Notes: generated by a model not told the origin, from the sequence alone. Shown: positions 33,790 to 45,967, counted from the first letter of the stretch. The stretch is DNA of 64,000 bases from Poecilobothrus nobilitatus (GCA_947095535.1 OX352773.1:206914093-206978092); one strand, 5' to 3'. Numbers and translations are program-made.

Positions 33790-36540
33790 AGGAAATTTTG
33801 AAAAAGAAAAAAAAAGAAAGATTTTCAGATCGGTGCTTGCAGTAAAAGTATATTATTGTATTTTTTGCTGCAATAGGTTAGATTAATATATTAAGCTAAC
33901 CCTCTTCAAACATTTTTAATAAGACGATTTATTATTGTCTAAATCATTGTGCATCATTTTATCTGGCATAGCTAATTTTCATGTTAAAAACACTCTTTTT
34001 ATTCGCCGGATATGCGGGAGGGATATGACTTTTCTTTTTAAAATTTACTGAATAACATTCTAAAATGTTTAGGTTACTAAACATGTTCATCAAATATAAA
34101 TGCCAATTATCTCTAACAGATTTTAGTAGAGTACTTATAACATAAAACATATGAAAACAGTATATATAAGATAGTATTTGGTTATAGAAAAATTAAACAT
34201 ATTTTTTGACCTAATGTTTTTATACTTTTTCTACATCACGATTTAAAAAAAAAAACTTACACCATACGTATTATTATGTGGATTAGTTATTTACACTTTT
34301 AAACCTCACAGAAAAAAAAAAATTATGTGTTTTCTGGAAAAATTTTAAATTTTACTGACTATATTAAAAATTGGAGTTTTGTAAACGCATTTCAATTTAT
34401 ATTTTTAATATTTGTTTAATATTATGAAACGTTTATACTAAACATGAATCTTACAGAATTCTACATTAATAACTCAAAGCAATATTAAGAATACATTTAA
34501 GAAAAAATATAAATATTTGCAGTAAAATCTTATTACTCATTGGAATTTCTTTTTTTTTTCATATTTAAAAAAAATTTAGTTCATTATTTTATATATTTTT
34601 TTTTATTTAAATGGCTACCCACTTTTTTTCGCTTCACTTTACTTCAGTAATTTCCAAGATCATGATTTTTATATACATTAAAGTAAATTTTATGAAATAA
34701 ATTTTTTTTTTTTGAAATATAGAAGAAAAATTAATATTGATTGTAAAAGAATATAAACATAAATATTTTATTTTTATATTCTTATTTGGGAAATATTTTC
34801 AAGATTGTAAAGAAAATGGAAAATAATTTCCTTTTCAAATAGAAATTCGCAAGAAAAAAATTTTTCGATATAAAATTATAATTTTTTTTTATTTTATTTA
34901 TTGTATTTGATTTTTATTTTTTATTTTTCTTATAAAACTCAAAATATTAAAATTTTATTGAAAAATAATTTTTTTTGCTTTATTTTTTGCGATTATATCT
35001 AAGGTATGGAACAAAACTAAAAAAAAAAAAAAAAATACGATAAGGAAAAAATCAAAAATTATTTATCATACAAATATCTAAAGTATTTTATGAACCATTC
35101 AAATTATGTACATTACAATATTATTGTATATGTACATATATCTATAAATATATTTTAGATCTATTTATTCTTTTATTATTTACATCAAAAAATGAAGTAA
35201 AATAAAAGAAAAATTAAAAAGAAGAAAATTATTTTCGTTAATAGAGTATTAGTAGTACAATTTATTAAAATTTTTATTTATTTATTTTAATATTACATAA
35301 CGCCTGGAATTAAAGAGTATTGCTGAAAGCCTCGCATGGTTATATATTATAAGTTAACTACTATTAGTTATTTATGTAGTTATATTTATATTTGATATTT
35401 TTTAATCGGAAATAAGTTTTTTTTTTGTAAAATGTGCAGGACCGAATTTTTTGAGTTAAATTTGGGTGTTATCTGTCAGTTAATATACGCTTGATATGCG
35501 ATTTGACCACCGAAACTGCTTTTTTACTAATTTACTAAAAATAGATTATACCTCATTATCCAGAATTTGATGTTGCATACTTATAGGCATGGGAAAAGAA
35601 TTTTTTGCTTTTAAATCTAATTAATTATTTTCTTTTATTTATTTATTTATACCAAAAAATATATACAAGTTTCTTAATATATTAATTAGAAGTTTTACAG
35701 AGTTCAGATTACTTAAATCTACACAACTGTGATATTTATGTGATTAATCCGATATCTCATGGAAATTGGAAAACCTGATCCGTATTATTTTCTATAACTA
35801 ATACTTACGTTTAACTGTTAACTCTATAAATAATATACTTTGAGAATTTTTTTTAAATGCGTTATCTATCACAGATTTTTTTTATAAAGCTATTTTCGGA
35901 TACTGTACATATTATTTCTCATGTAGAGTAGTGGAATGGGATGTTGAGTATTAATTGTAGTACTTTATTTTTTGCTGTTTGTAGCTTATGCAGATGACAT
36001 ATATCAAATAGAGGGCATTCGCATATATTAAAACTCTTATTTTTTATATAATTAAAAAAATGATTTTAAACTGTTTTGATAAAATAAATCATTAGAATGT
36101 TTAAGTACTATTTGGATATCATTTTTAACTTTATAACTGAACTAAGAATTAAAATTGTATTTCAAAGTTATACTTAAATTTTTTATTAACTTGAGCCGTT
36201 TTTAAATCAATCTTAGTTTCGTACTTGATATTATTTTATGTATGTATATCTCAAAATGTTTGAAAATAACCATAGAATAATAATTTACTTTTTATTAGAA
36301 CTCCTACACCTATATTATATCTAATAAGTATTTTGTATATAAAATGCATTCGTTAGGATCTCTTTGTTATCATTTCATAAAATTTACCTTATAGAAGCCA
36401 CTTGTATTATTTGGCAGTTAAATTGTTTGTTTATTTCAGGCCTTTATTGTGACATATTGTCTTATTAGTAATTGCAAAATTAAATGATGAATTCATTACC
36501 TTTCAATTAATAATCTAAATTCTTAATAATATTAATTAAT
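33790..36540. other. AT-rich DNA
   Basis: No gene seen. The minus-strand frame at 33959-34150 (63 codons) has somewhat balanced composition but no motif I recognise. It is left as chance. Confidence 0.55.
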
Positions 36541-36544
36541 AGAG

Positions 36545-36625
36545 GTGTTATCCTCTGGCATCATCATTATATGCACCTTAAGTTCTAAAAATTCTTAATT
36601 TTAAGACGAACAGACAGGTAAACTG
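36545..36625 (+). repeat. Dispersed GGACGG-type repeat, 3' fragment
   Basis: AAGACGAACAGACAGGTAAACTG lies after a TTATCCTCTGGCATCATC block. Position and wording fit the 3' end of the family at 18605-19300, much decayed. Confidence 0.35.
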
Positions 36626-36629
36626 TTAT

Positions 36630-37500
36630 GGTTCTCATAGTAGTAATTTTATTATATAGTTAATCAAAAAATTAAAGTAGATCTTGCCAATAACTAAATA
36701 CCATAAAATCGATTTAACATCAAAGTTCAAATAATAATGTTCATATAAATAATATATATACTTATATATATATATGCATATATATATTATATATTATGTA
36801 CATTATACATACTTATTTTATATTCTATTTGTATTAGAAACAAACCCAAATTATTTTACTGGAAAGTTATAATATATTTACATATATATATGTATGTATA
36901 TATTTCTATATAATATAACGATAATAAAGATAGTATGTTGGGATGGTTGATTCCATGATTTTTTCAATAGAGTTACTTAGTATTTTTTTTTTTCTATATA
37001 TGATGATTTTTTGTTCTTTTTCCTCATTTTATAGTAACTATTAAATGCAGTAAACACAACTGATATTACTAAAGCATTAAACTTTTGACTGTTATTTTTT
37101 ATTTCTTCAGAAAATTTAAGATTTTCATTTAAGGTTGAATTCTTTAAAGAAATTTTTCTTTTGTTTTATTTACTTAATATATTTTTGAAAAAAAAAATTA
37201 ATACTCTAAACTCAATACCCAATTAAATTATTTGAAAATATAAATATTTAATATCAAAAACTGCTTGTTTATGCATTGTGCTGATATACAGTTAATTAAG
37301 AAAGCTAATCGTTTGTGAAGAATTTACATACATGCATAATTGAGTTGTTTTATATTATTTGTATAGTTTGCATATACAATGAATTAAATAGAAAAATCCT
37401 CTGAGTTATATTAAATTAAAATTTTATTTTTTGTTTTGAAGTGATTTGAAAATTTTATTTAGTTATAAGACATTATAATTTCTTTGACTTTCCGTTCCGA
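36630..37500. other. AT-rich DNA with TA tracts
   Basis: TATA-rich microsatellite-like tracts at 36750-36815 and 36880-36915. No gene seen. Confidence 0.65.
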
Positions 37501-37504
37501 GCAT

Positions 37505-37619
37505 TTTATTTGAGTATTTCGAAACATTGGGATTCTAAAATCGGACATTTGTATAGGATATGTAGTACCACTTCTACTTCTTCTTGTTGCATGTGCTCTA
37601 AACATCAGATGCCACAGAC
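37505..37619 (-). pseudogene. LINE C-terminal zinc-knuckle remnant 1
   Basis: The minus-strand translation is VCGI-stop-CLEHMQQEEVEVVL, then HILYKCPILESQCFEIL. The spacing C-x3-C ... E-E-x-E-x-V-L-H-x4-C-P-x-L matches the CCHC-type motif found after RNase H in many insect LINEs. One stop lies between the first two cysteines. It is a small relic with no boundary signals. Confidence 0.5.
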
Positions 37620-37639
37620 ATAATTTTCGATCTACTTTT

Positions 37640-39885
37640 GCTATTTCTCTATTTTTGAAATCCTCTCTGCTCTTGAAATTTCTTATTGAATATATGTAAG
37701 TCTAAGTCTAAACTAAAGGACCTTCAGTTCAGTTGAAAATTAATATTTAAGATGTGTACCAATAGATAACTTGATAACTTTTTACTTATGGTAAAATAAT
37801 TTGAAAAGAATTTACTGAGGTGGCGCAAAAAAAAAAATTTACTGTGCCAAAAAATAATGTTGACATTTAAAATTTTGACAGAATCATTTAAGTTTGTCAT
37901 TAGATTAATTATTTTAGAATGAACACAATAATAAGACAGTATTTTCCATTGCTGTTGGCAACTCTAATGAAAATTGAAGCAACACATTCGCTAGAGATTT
38001 TATTAGTATCTATTTTATTAGGATTTTATTAGTATCTATTTTATTAGTGTTATATAAAAAAACTGAAAGAAAAATCATAGCTTTTACATCTAGTGCGTTT
38101 TTATTTTATTTGTCATGTTCACTCTTCACTCAGCCGACATTCAAAAATTAATAAAATAAATAATAATAATTCATAATGTCTTATTTTATTATTTTACCTC
38201 ACCTCACTTTATGTCAAAATTTTTCTTCCGTAAATCAAAATTTTACTTTATTTTTAAATACTTAGCTATCCATTGGAACAGGGCCTTAATATAGTAAAAT
38301 GTTCAAAAAACATTTATTTTGAGTTAAATTTATTATTGTAAAATATTTTTTAATAATTTAAGTATTTAAAAATCGAAAAAAAATGTAAGGTGTTGCCGCA
38401 AGAATTAACAAATTTAGGTTGAATTTACCTATTTCCATGTTAATCAATGAAAGTTATAATGTAGCGCTAGTGTTTTAACTTAGTTTCATTTAATTCATGT
38501 AATTTGTTTGAATTTCCATATCAAAAATATTAAAAAAAAAACTGTATAATAAACTCCTTACAAATAACTTTATAAAATTTTATAAAATAAAAACGTCAAA
38601 TTACTATAAAAATGAAATGTCAAAGCAAGTAATATATTTGATTGTCAAAGTCGGCCATTTTGATTTAAATGAACAGAACAATTGTTACACGCTAAACCGA
38701 TATACTTGTCTTCAATTGATTTTAATTGAAAGTCAATTGTAAATTGATTCTTGCGACCAGCACCTTATTTATTTTATTTTTTGATTTTGTTCTAATTTTT
38801 TAATTTACATGTGTGAATATTTATTTTAAAATAAAATGCTTTAATATATATAAAATAATGTACATATACGAGTATATATTATCTACTACATAATAAATTT
38901 GCGGTTCATTTGACGGAAAAGTGAAAATAAAATGCAATTTGAATATTTATTTTTTTATTTTTAACAAGTCAAATCTATACATTATAATATGTTCATTCTT
39001 ATATATATATTCTTTTTATATATATAAGTATATATACAAAATTGTAGTTTTGTTAAAAATTAATTTTCAAATGAAATATTCAAATTAATTCTATTTTAAA
39101 GTTAATGATGTAAAATTTTCAATAAAAAAACAAATTAAAAGTTAAATAATAAACACAAAAAAAAAAAAAACAAAAAAGAAAATGATTGTTAGCTATTTAC
39201 AATTAAAAATTGTTTTCACGATTGATTTGTAATAAATAGTTGGGAAAAATGGTTTTATATTTTTACAATTTTGTTTTACTTTAATTTAATTATTTTATTT
39301 TGATTTTTAAGTGTTAGTTAAATAATTAAATACTTAATTTAAATTTATGGTAGTATATGGCATGAAAATTGAAAATTGAAAAAATAAAATAATTGAAGAC
39401 GATTGAATGATTTAAAAATTTGAAATAAAATTTAATTAATGACTTTCGAAAATAAGTTTTTATTTGTAATCAATCAGTATATAATTAATTAGATTATAAT
39501 GTAATTTGCATTTAAAATAATACATTTTGTATTTTTTTTTTTACCGTTCGGGAGTGGAAGCTTTGTTATGGCTTCTTAAAGAGTATGTACAATATATATC
39601 GCATTATTCAAGGTTGAAAAAGGTAAAAGTTTAGATAATTATAAGTTTTTAAATATTAAAACAAGTGAAAAGTTATAATTTAAGAGTTATGTATTCTAAG
39701 AAAGGGTATATGTAAATGCTATGAGTGATGCTGGTAATTTTTCCCATAGAAATTGATAACATTTACGATGTTATTGAAAAATTTGAAAGGTCTATTAATG
39801 TCACAAATGGCATGGGGATTTATTAAACATTTTAAAGATAAAAACCGGTATAATTTTTAAAGAATATTAAGGATGCCACAATAAT
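37640..39885. other. AT-rich DNA
   Basis: No gene seen. A direct duplication of about 23 bases (TTTTATTAGTATCTATTTTA) lies at 37998-38046. The rest is low-complexity. Confidence 0.6.
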
Positions 39886-39891
39886 ATTAGA

Positions 39892-40070
39892 GTGGGGGTC
39901 TCGTTGGTCTAGTGTGTAAGGGTTGTAAACACCGAGGTAGTATTGGTTCGAATTTTGCATGTCATAAGAATAATTCCCTTTTACAACATGAAAAAGAAAG
40001 GTGTCATTTCCTTGTCACATTTATGTGGCAGGCGAGCAAAATAAAAGACAAAGAAACCAAAAAAAAATAT
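39892..40070 (+). mobile_element. tRNA-derived SINE, family S1, copy 1
   Basis: The A box is TGGTCTAGTG (39905-39914) and the B box GGTTCGAATTT (39945-39955), with tRNA-like spacing. The body runs through CCCTTTTACAACATG and TTTCCTTGTCACATTTATGT, then GGCAGGCGAGCAAAATAAAA and an A-run. It matches the minus-strand copy at 20668-20838 across head and body. The open frames overlapping it are not real genes. Parent tRNA species not determined. Confidence 0.8.
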
Positions 40071-40601
40071 TTGAGTACTTTGTTAATTTATCCGACAAGG
40101 CGAATTCTTCAACTTTTTGCAAACATTTTAGTTTTGAATGTGTTAAAACTTTGATAATTCCAAATCTCGTGTACGCATTATATTATATATCCATATTTTG
40201 TAAAATCCATTCCTAATTTTTTAACTAACATTAAAATTCATTCTAATTTTTATCATTTGACTGTATTAACGAAGCAATTCTGTATATAAATATTATGGAA
40301 AAAGGAGGAAACCAAGATTTCGTAACAAGCTTTAAAATCCTTCTATAGTTCAATAAGGTCATATTTATTGTGGCAATACACTTTTAGAAAGTGTAATAAT
40401 ATAACATAGAAATGAATTCATGTTATAATAATAATTCTTTTTATTTTTCTTAAAATATTTTTTTATCACATGGTATTATTGAACTTTGAAATGTCTAATA
40501 AGTTTATCTGTTAACATTTCAAACGTTCAATAATACCATATATGGTATATTAATTCCTGTGGGGAAAATTTTCAATGTGCTTGTTGTTCTATTTTAGATT
40601 A

Positions 40602-40700
40602 TGGGTCAAATGCATAAAACTGAGCTTGAACTTAAATCTCAATTTTTCAAACAAACTAAAAAGTTCAAGCGGCGAGGTTCCAAAACAAAGTCGCCGCTTT
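40602..40700. mobile_element. Palindromic MITE family M1, copy C (left half)
   Basis: The left end GGGTCAAATGCATAAAACTG and inner AAATCTCAATTTTTCAAAC are the best preserved of the family. Instead of the usual right half there is a perfect 7-bp hairpin, GCGGCGA (40670-40676) with TCGCCGC (40691-40697), unusually GC-rich for this window. Confidence 0.6.
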
Positions 40701-40719
40701 TGTTTTAGTATTTATTTTT

Positions 40720-42380
40720 GATCTGGAAATAGGGAATATATTCTGATTTCGCATCTAACTCTAAAATTCTTCCTAGTTTTTCTATGTAAGATTCTATATT
40801 AGGATAGATTTTAAAGTTTATTGCAATATCAAGGTTACCCCTTTTCGCAGAGTATTTATTTATTTATTCTGGATAAAGGGAATACCCCGATTTTGTATCG
40901 AAATCTTAAAATTTTATCATTCTGGATAAAGGGAATATCCTGATTTCATATCCAACTGTAAAATCTTATCAAAAAGATATTCAAATTTTTATAAATTTTG
41001 GAAATAATTGATTTTTTTAATACTGAATTATAAATATATAAAGAATATATTATAAAGATATCGTGAAATTGCATATGAGTATACGTATCCTAAATAACTT
41101 ATTCCAATTATCAAGTCAACAAGGACAAAAATTTTTCTAATACAAGAATATAAATTGCCGTGAATTGATATATCAAATTGTATACAATAACTAATGGGTT
41201 TTAATTTGAAAAATAATGGAATATATTTGAAATTTGTTTTTTTTTTTTTTTAATACAATATTTTCAATTAAATTTATTCAAAAACAATTTTTGAATTTTT
41301 ATTGACGTTTTGCATGAAATTTCAATTTTAACTATACAATTTATTTTTTTAATAAAATCGTTAAATCCTTGAAATGATCGATAGAATATTTGCATATTTC
41401 ATGCATCAATTTTAAAAATATTAATAAATAGTTTTTGTTAGATAACTTGTTGTTGATTTTAGAACAATTAATAAAAAATTAAAAAAACAAACATTGATAC
41501 TAAAGTTTGCGATTGAATAATAAAACATTTTTCTTCTATTTATTCTAACAAATGTTTATTTAAAATATAAACAAAAATCGTTTTAAAGTTTCTGTTCTTT
41601 GGTTTTTTTCTTATGGTAGGTGAGAATCTTCCCACCTTCTGTTTCTTTCAATTTATATTTATGAGTTTCAGTATTCACTAAATAATTTTCAGTTTATTTG
41701 GTAGAAATTTCTTAAATTATAGATAGTTATATGTTTTATGGCACAAAATAGTTCCAAAAGGCAGGAACATAGAAATATCTCATATAATGTTACTACGTTC
41801 TAAAATTATTATTGGAAGGATCAGAAGAAGAAGAAAGCTAAAAACAACATATAAGTATAATTGGTAGTAGTAAATAATTTGTAAATAATCCAGTAATATT
41901 ATAATATCTTTTTTGAAATTAGATATTCAAAATTTAGTCCTTCGTTATTTTAGCTAATAAAATTCTATTTTTTAGAATTTTTGTGAATAGGTTATAAAAA
42001 TAGGTTATAAATATGGTACATACCAAAATACCACCAAGAATTACAGCTATCGCATTTTTTTTGGTCTAAAATATTATTCTTATTATATAGTTGTTTAATA
42101 ATTTAATAAATTAAATAAACCTTTTACTAATCGTTGTCATCGTCCAGATTCTTTATTTTTATCTTTTGAATTTCATCCATACAGAATTTCACAGAGATCT
42201 CCTTTCAGACAGATCACCTTTATTTTAAATAAAAATTTACAATGAATATACACACATAAGTTTTTGTTATAGGTAATCTTATACAAACACCATAGATTTT
42301 CTAATTTTATTAGATATTTTATATAGAAAGACCAAATTGTTTTACATCATTAAAATATTTATTTTTCTCATAGTTTGTAT
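40720..42380. other. AT-rich DNA with a spaced repeat
   Basis: A block around ATTCTGGATAAAGGGAATA recurs at about 40867 and 40920, with a related GGAAATAGGGAATATATTCTG at 40725. These look like diverged tandem units of about 50-150 bases. No gene seen. Confidence 0.5.
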
Positions 42381-42527
42381 ACAGTTAGCCGAATGTTAAA
42401 TTGCAAAATGCCAATTTGCCTATAATATCTTTGACAAAAATGACATTTCAAAACTTTCCATTTGACATATTTGACCATTTTAAAAATGGTTGTTTGATAT
42501 AAAGAGACATTTTGCAAAAAGATATTT

Positions 42528-42648
42528 GGCAAACATATATTTTGCAAATAGTATTTGAAATTTCGAAAAATTTTTTCAATTTTATCCAGCAAATTTTTGC
42601 AAAAATTTTTCTAAATTCCAAACACTATTTGCAAAATATATTTTTGCC
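42528..42648. repeat. 36-bp inverted repeat hairpin
   Basis: The arms 42528-42563 and 42613-42648 are complementary with about three mismatches (core ATATATTTTGCAAATAGT). The spacer is 49 bases and itself holds CAAATTTTTGCAAAAATTT, also self-complementary. The flanks carry more TTTGCAAAA words. Probably the core of a foldback MITE. Confidence 0.8.
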
Positions 42649-42744
42649 ACATATGTATCTTCTTCGAAATAAATTAAATCTATTAAATTATATAATTCAT
42701 GAAAATATTTTTTTAAATAATTTTATTTTGAACTTTATGTACCA

Positions 42745-42764
42745 ATATATATATATATATATAT
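42745..42764. repeat. (TA)n microsatellite
   Basis: About ten TA units. Confidence 0.9.
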
Positions 42765-42769
42765 ACATA

Positions 42770-43370
42770 TAAAAATATATATGGATACATAATATATAAT
42801 ATACAAAAATATTAGTGGTTTTATTTTAAATTTAAATAAACGGCTATTAAAAGTAGTAATTTAACCACCTTATAATAATCTTTTTTTATAAAATTCCTTT
42901 AATTTTCTTATCTTTACGACAGGTTCACCACCAATCTCAAGCTTCTCTATTTCTGTCTTTACAAATCTAATTTCTTTTTTTAACACGTCCAAACAACCAT
43001 CAACGAAATTTAGAAAATAAAGCCGTTTTCTTAAACTCGTTTTTTTTTATTATAATTAATAACGAATTAAAATAATTATTATTTAAAGTTGTTATTTGAT
43101 AAGTGGATTGTTGTGAAAAGTATTAGTTGCAAAGTGTCGTATTTGATAAATAAACTATTTGCATTGCGGTAATAGCATTAGATGAAATGAGAATTTAACA
43201 TATAGATTTTGTGAACAGGTCCGCTCCCTTTTCCCATAGTAATTTTATTTAAAACAAAATCATAAAATGAATCTATAAAAATTTTGCAATGTGTACTAAT
43301 ATTAAAAAAACAAAAATTTAACGGCTTAAAATTTAAGAAATCAATCGAATTAAATTTATTTATTTAAAAA
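42770..43370. other. AT-rich DNA
   Basis: Nothing recognised. Confidence 0.6.
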
Positions 43371-43375
43371 CATTC

Positions 43376-43450
43376 TCCTACCATATACAATGTTGTAGGA
43401 AAGAGAACTCTGCCTTTCCCTTATAGGTGTGGCAGGAGTTTTTTTTTACA
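43376..43450 (+). mobile_element. SINE body fragment
   Basis: GCCTTTCCCTTATAGGTGTG followed by GCAGGAG and a T-run shares words with the S1 SINE body (TTATGTGGCAGGCGAG) and with the CCTTATAGGAGTGG tandem repeat at 12421. The tRNA head is not visible. Confidence 0.4.
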
Positions 43451-43561
43451 TTGTTTAAAAAGTTTACTAAAATTTTGTTATTATATTGCATGTTATATCC
43501 TTTTTAAGACCTTTTTATGTAATTGTTATTAGACTTTCTTCTATCTTAACTATTTACGTTT

Positions 43562-43786
43562 TTATAGCATTTCCCATATCTGGAATTTTCTGCAAATTTC
43601 TTTGATTTGACTTATCTGGCTGATGTTTTCTGTCTTCAGTATTTCCAACGATGGCTTCGGATGGAAATTTGAACACACCATAAACATGTGTCGTATTGAA
43701 AGTGTCTCTGCACAAAATATGCATAAAGTTTGTGGTTGTGAGGTGAAAAGATGTATGGATGTTGCTAAAGTTTTATATTTTAACAA
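43562..43786 (-). pseudogene. LINE C-terminal zinc-knuckle remnant 2
   Basis: A 74-codon minus-strand frame contains LCIFCAETLSIRHMFMVC, a C-x2-C-x7-H-x4-C motif, followed by SNFHPKPSLEILKTENIS. The spacing is that of the C-terminal CCHC motif of non-LTR retrotransposons, where a run of residues such as L-S-I-R-H is typical just before the last H. The frame is open throughout, but the upstream RNase H and RT parts are missing. It is therefore a fragment of a second LINE copy, different in sequence from the one at 37505. Confidence 0.6.
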
Positions 43787-44180
43787 ATTTATTTTATTTA
43801 TCCAAAAAAAATTTTTTGTTATATTTAACTAATTTTATATTTTATCTTTTATTTCATTACAGGTATGTGGACGCAATTAATTTGGTTTTCCAGAATACAT
43901 TAAAACTATATGGTATCAAAATAATATATAAAGAAAAAATAAAATAATTATTATAAAAACCATCCTTAATCATCCTCTATATTCTCTATATTCGTTCTTA
44001 TATTTTTTTTTTTTACTTTTTACTTTTCTTTACATAATATCAATTTTATATTATAATAATAACTGTACCATTCCAATTATTACTACCATTACTACCATTA
44101 TTGATAATTATATAATATTCCTGTAACTATTATTCTACTATTCCTTCTACTATATCTATACACATTTTATATTATATAAT

Positions 44181-44199
44181 ATATATATATATATATATA
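44181..44199. repeat. (AT)n microsatellite
   Basis: An uninterrupted AT run of about nine units. Confidence 0.85.
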
Positions 44200-44397
44200 C
44201 ATTTATACATATACAGACATGAATAATAGGTTTATTTAACCTTCTATCGATTGATATGATAATTGTTGTTTAATATAATTTTGTTTGTTTTCAATATTTT
44301 TTTTTCTTTTTCTGTTTTTGTTAGTTAACTTTTTGTTTAATAATTACAATAATAACTTATAAATGAAGTGTTTTTTCTAATGTTTTTTTTTTGGTTA

Positions 44398-44838
44398 TAC
44401 TTCCGAACAAGTATCGTGTGACCGTTCTCGATTTTCATTTTTGTATAACGGTACTTTAGGATGAAAAAATAATTTCTGCTAGGATCACGACTCCTGGAAA
44501 TATCATTTGCCAAATTTATATTTCTGGAAGTATCGTTTGAACCTATGAGAGAATAATATCGGCTTTAAATTCAGCTGCGGTCTTTAAATTAATGGTCATA
44601 TAACTGAATTTGATAAATTATTTCAAAAGACAAGACCTGTTTTTTAAATATCAACCGTTATTATACTTTTTGTCGTTTCAAGACATTTAAAATAATATGA
44701 ATTTTGGATTCACATTTTTAAAGTGACGTCACCGAAAATGACATATTAGGGAACCAGGATCCCGAACAAAAATTATTTTTTAATTTTAAAGTACTGTTAA
44801 ACGAAATATGACGGAAATGGGATACCGTATCTTTTCGG
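44398..44838. mobile_element. TIR element containing a perfect CRE palindrome
   Basis: The left part AACGGTACTTTAGGATG followed by AAAAAATAATTTCTGC and GGATCACGACTCCTGG is mirrored on the right: CCAGGATCC, AAAAATTATTTTTTAATTTT and AAAGTACTGTT. This gives arms of about 90 bases. The interior has a partial tandem repeat of CTGGAAATATCATTTG. GTGACGTCAC, a perfect CRE/ATF palindrome, is at 44723-44732. No coding frame. Confidence 0.55.
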
Positions 44839-45449
44839 TAGTACAACTATTTTGTTAATATATTACATTAAGTATATTTAGTATATATTTTTGTATGTAT
44901 GTATATATGCAACTTTCTTAACTGAATGTATTTTATGTTAATATACAGAAAATAATTTAATAAAAATTTAATATACGGTATAAATGTATAAAATGTATTA
45001 TTTAAAAATAATATAATGAAATGAAAATAAATATTTCAATTATTTTGTTAGAAAATGCTTTATTTAATCTTTTGTGATTTTGTTTTTGGCATTTATACGA
45101 CTAATCAAAGACGTGACAACATGAAAAATTTGTCAGTAGAAGCAAGTTCAATTTTTTAACTGGTTTTTCCTATAAATTTTTTATTAGATTTTTTTTTTTT
45201 TTTGTTTTGTTTTGTAATAATGGTGGAAGCGATTATCAATCAATTTAATATTAATTTCATTTTCAATTGTAATTTTTGTTTTAAATAGTTGTGGTTTATG
45301 GAAATTTTTATCATTTAACTTTTTGTTTTTTTTTATAAGATTTTACTTTTGAAAAATAAGAGTAATATTGAAATTATGAGAAACATCATTTATTAAAACT
45401 ATTTTTCAATTTTTTATGATATTAACATATTTTTGTATATTAGAAAATG

Positions 45450-45855
45450 TTAAGAAAACATTTTAGTGGATTTATTGAGTAAAAAATTGTTTTTTATTTA
45501 TACTTTTTGTCTACAAAATAATTTTATTAATATTTTAGTTTTTTATAAGTCTTAAATTATTATATTTCTTTATTATAAAGCCTATATATATTTCGGTATC
45601 ACTGCCATCATCAGGGCGAATACAATTTAATACTTTATTATTTATTATTTATTAATACTTTATTATTTATTAAATATTAAATTGTATTCGCCCTGATAAT
45701 GGCAGTGATGCCGAAATATATATAGTATAAAGCCTATAAAGAAATATAATAATTCTAGACTTATAAAAAAATAAAATATTAATAAAGTTATTTTGTGGAC
45801 AAAAAGTATAAATAAAAAACAATTTTTTAGTCAATAAATCCAATTAAGATGTTCC
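45450..45855. mobile_element. Large near-perfect palindrome with hammerhead-like cores
   Basis: The arms are about 170-180 bases each. Outer ends are GGATTTATTG (left) and CAATAAATCC (right). Inner landmarks are CAGGGCGAATACAATTTAAT and its complement around an AT-rich centre near 45630-45675. Each arm carries, in its own orientation, CTGATGA or CTGATAA, a GGCAGTGATGCC-type hairpin and GAAA. On the minus strand these are 45614-45608, 45606-45595 and 45594-45591. On the plus strand they are 45693-45699, 45701-45712 and 45713-45716. The order CUGANGA, stem, GAAA is that of the hammerhead ribozyme core carried by Penelope-like and related retroelements. The arms differ by a few substitutions and a small rearranged GGCTTTATA segment. 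Confidence 0.65.
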
Positions 45856-45967
45856 ACAAACTTACGGTTGAAAAAATTCAAGGATAAACATTTTAGTAAT
45901 CAGTTCGCGTTTTTGTTCGGCTTTTAAAACTTTTTTTTTTATCTTACTAATTTCTTAATATCTGATC

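Noticed and set aside
33959..34150. 63-codon minus-strand frame with balanced composition
   Set aside because: No recognisable motif, no splice or promoter signals around it.
39900..39975. Functional tRNA gene
   Set aside because: A and B boxes are present, but the stems do not pair properly and the sequence continues into a SINE body shared with another locus.
39912..40216. Two overlapping frames of 80 and 71 codons
   Set aside because: They lie over the SINE at 39892-40070 and read through its A-rich tail.
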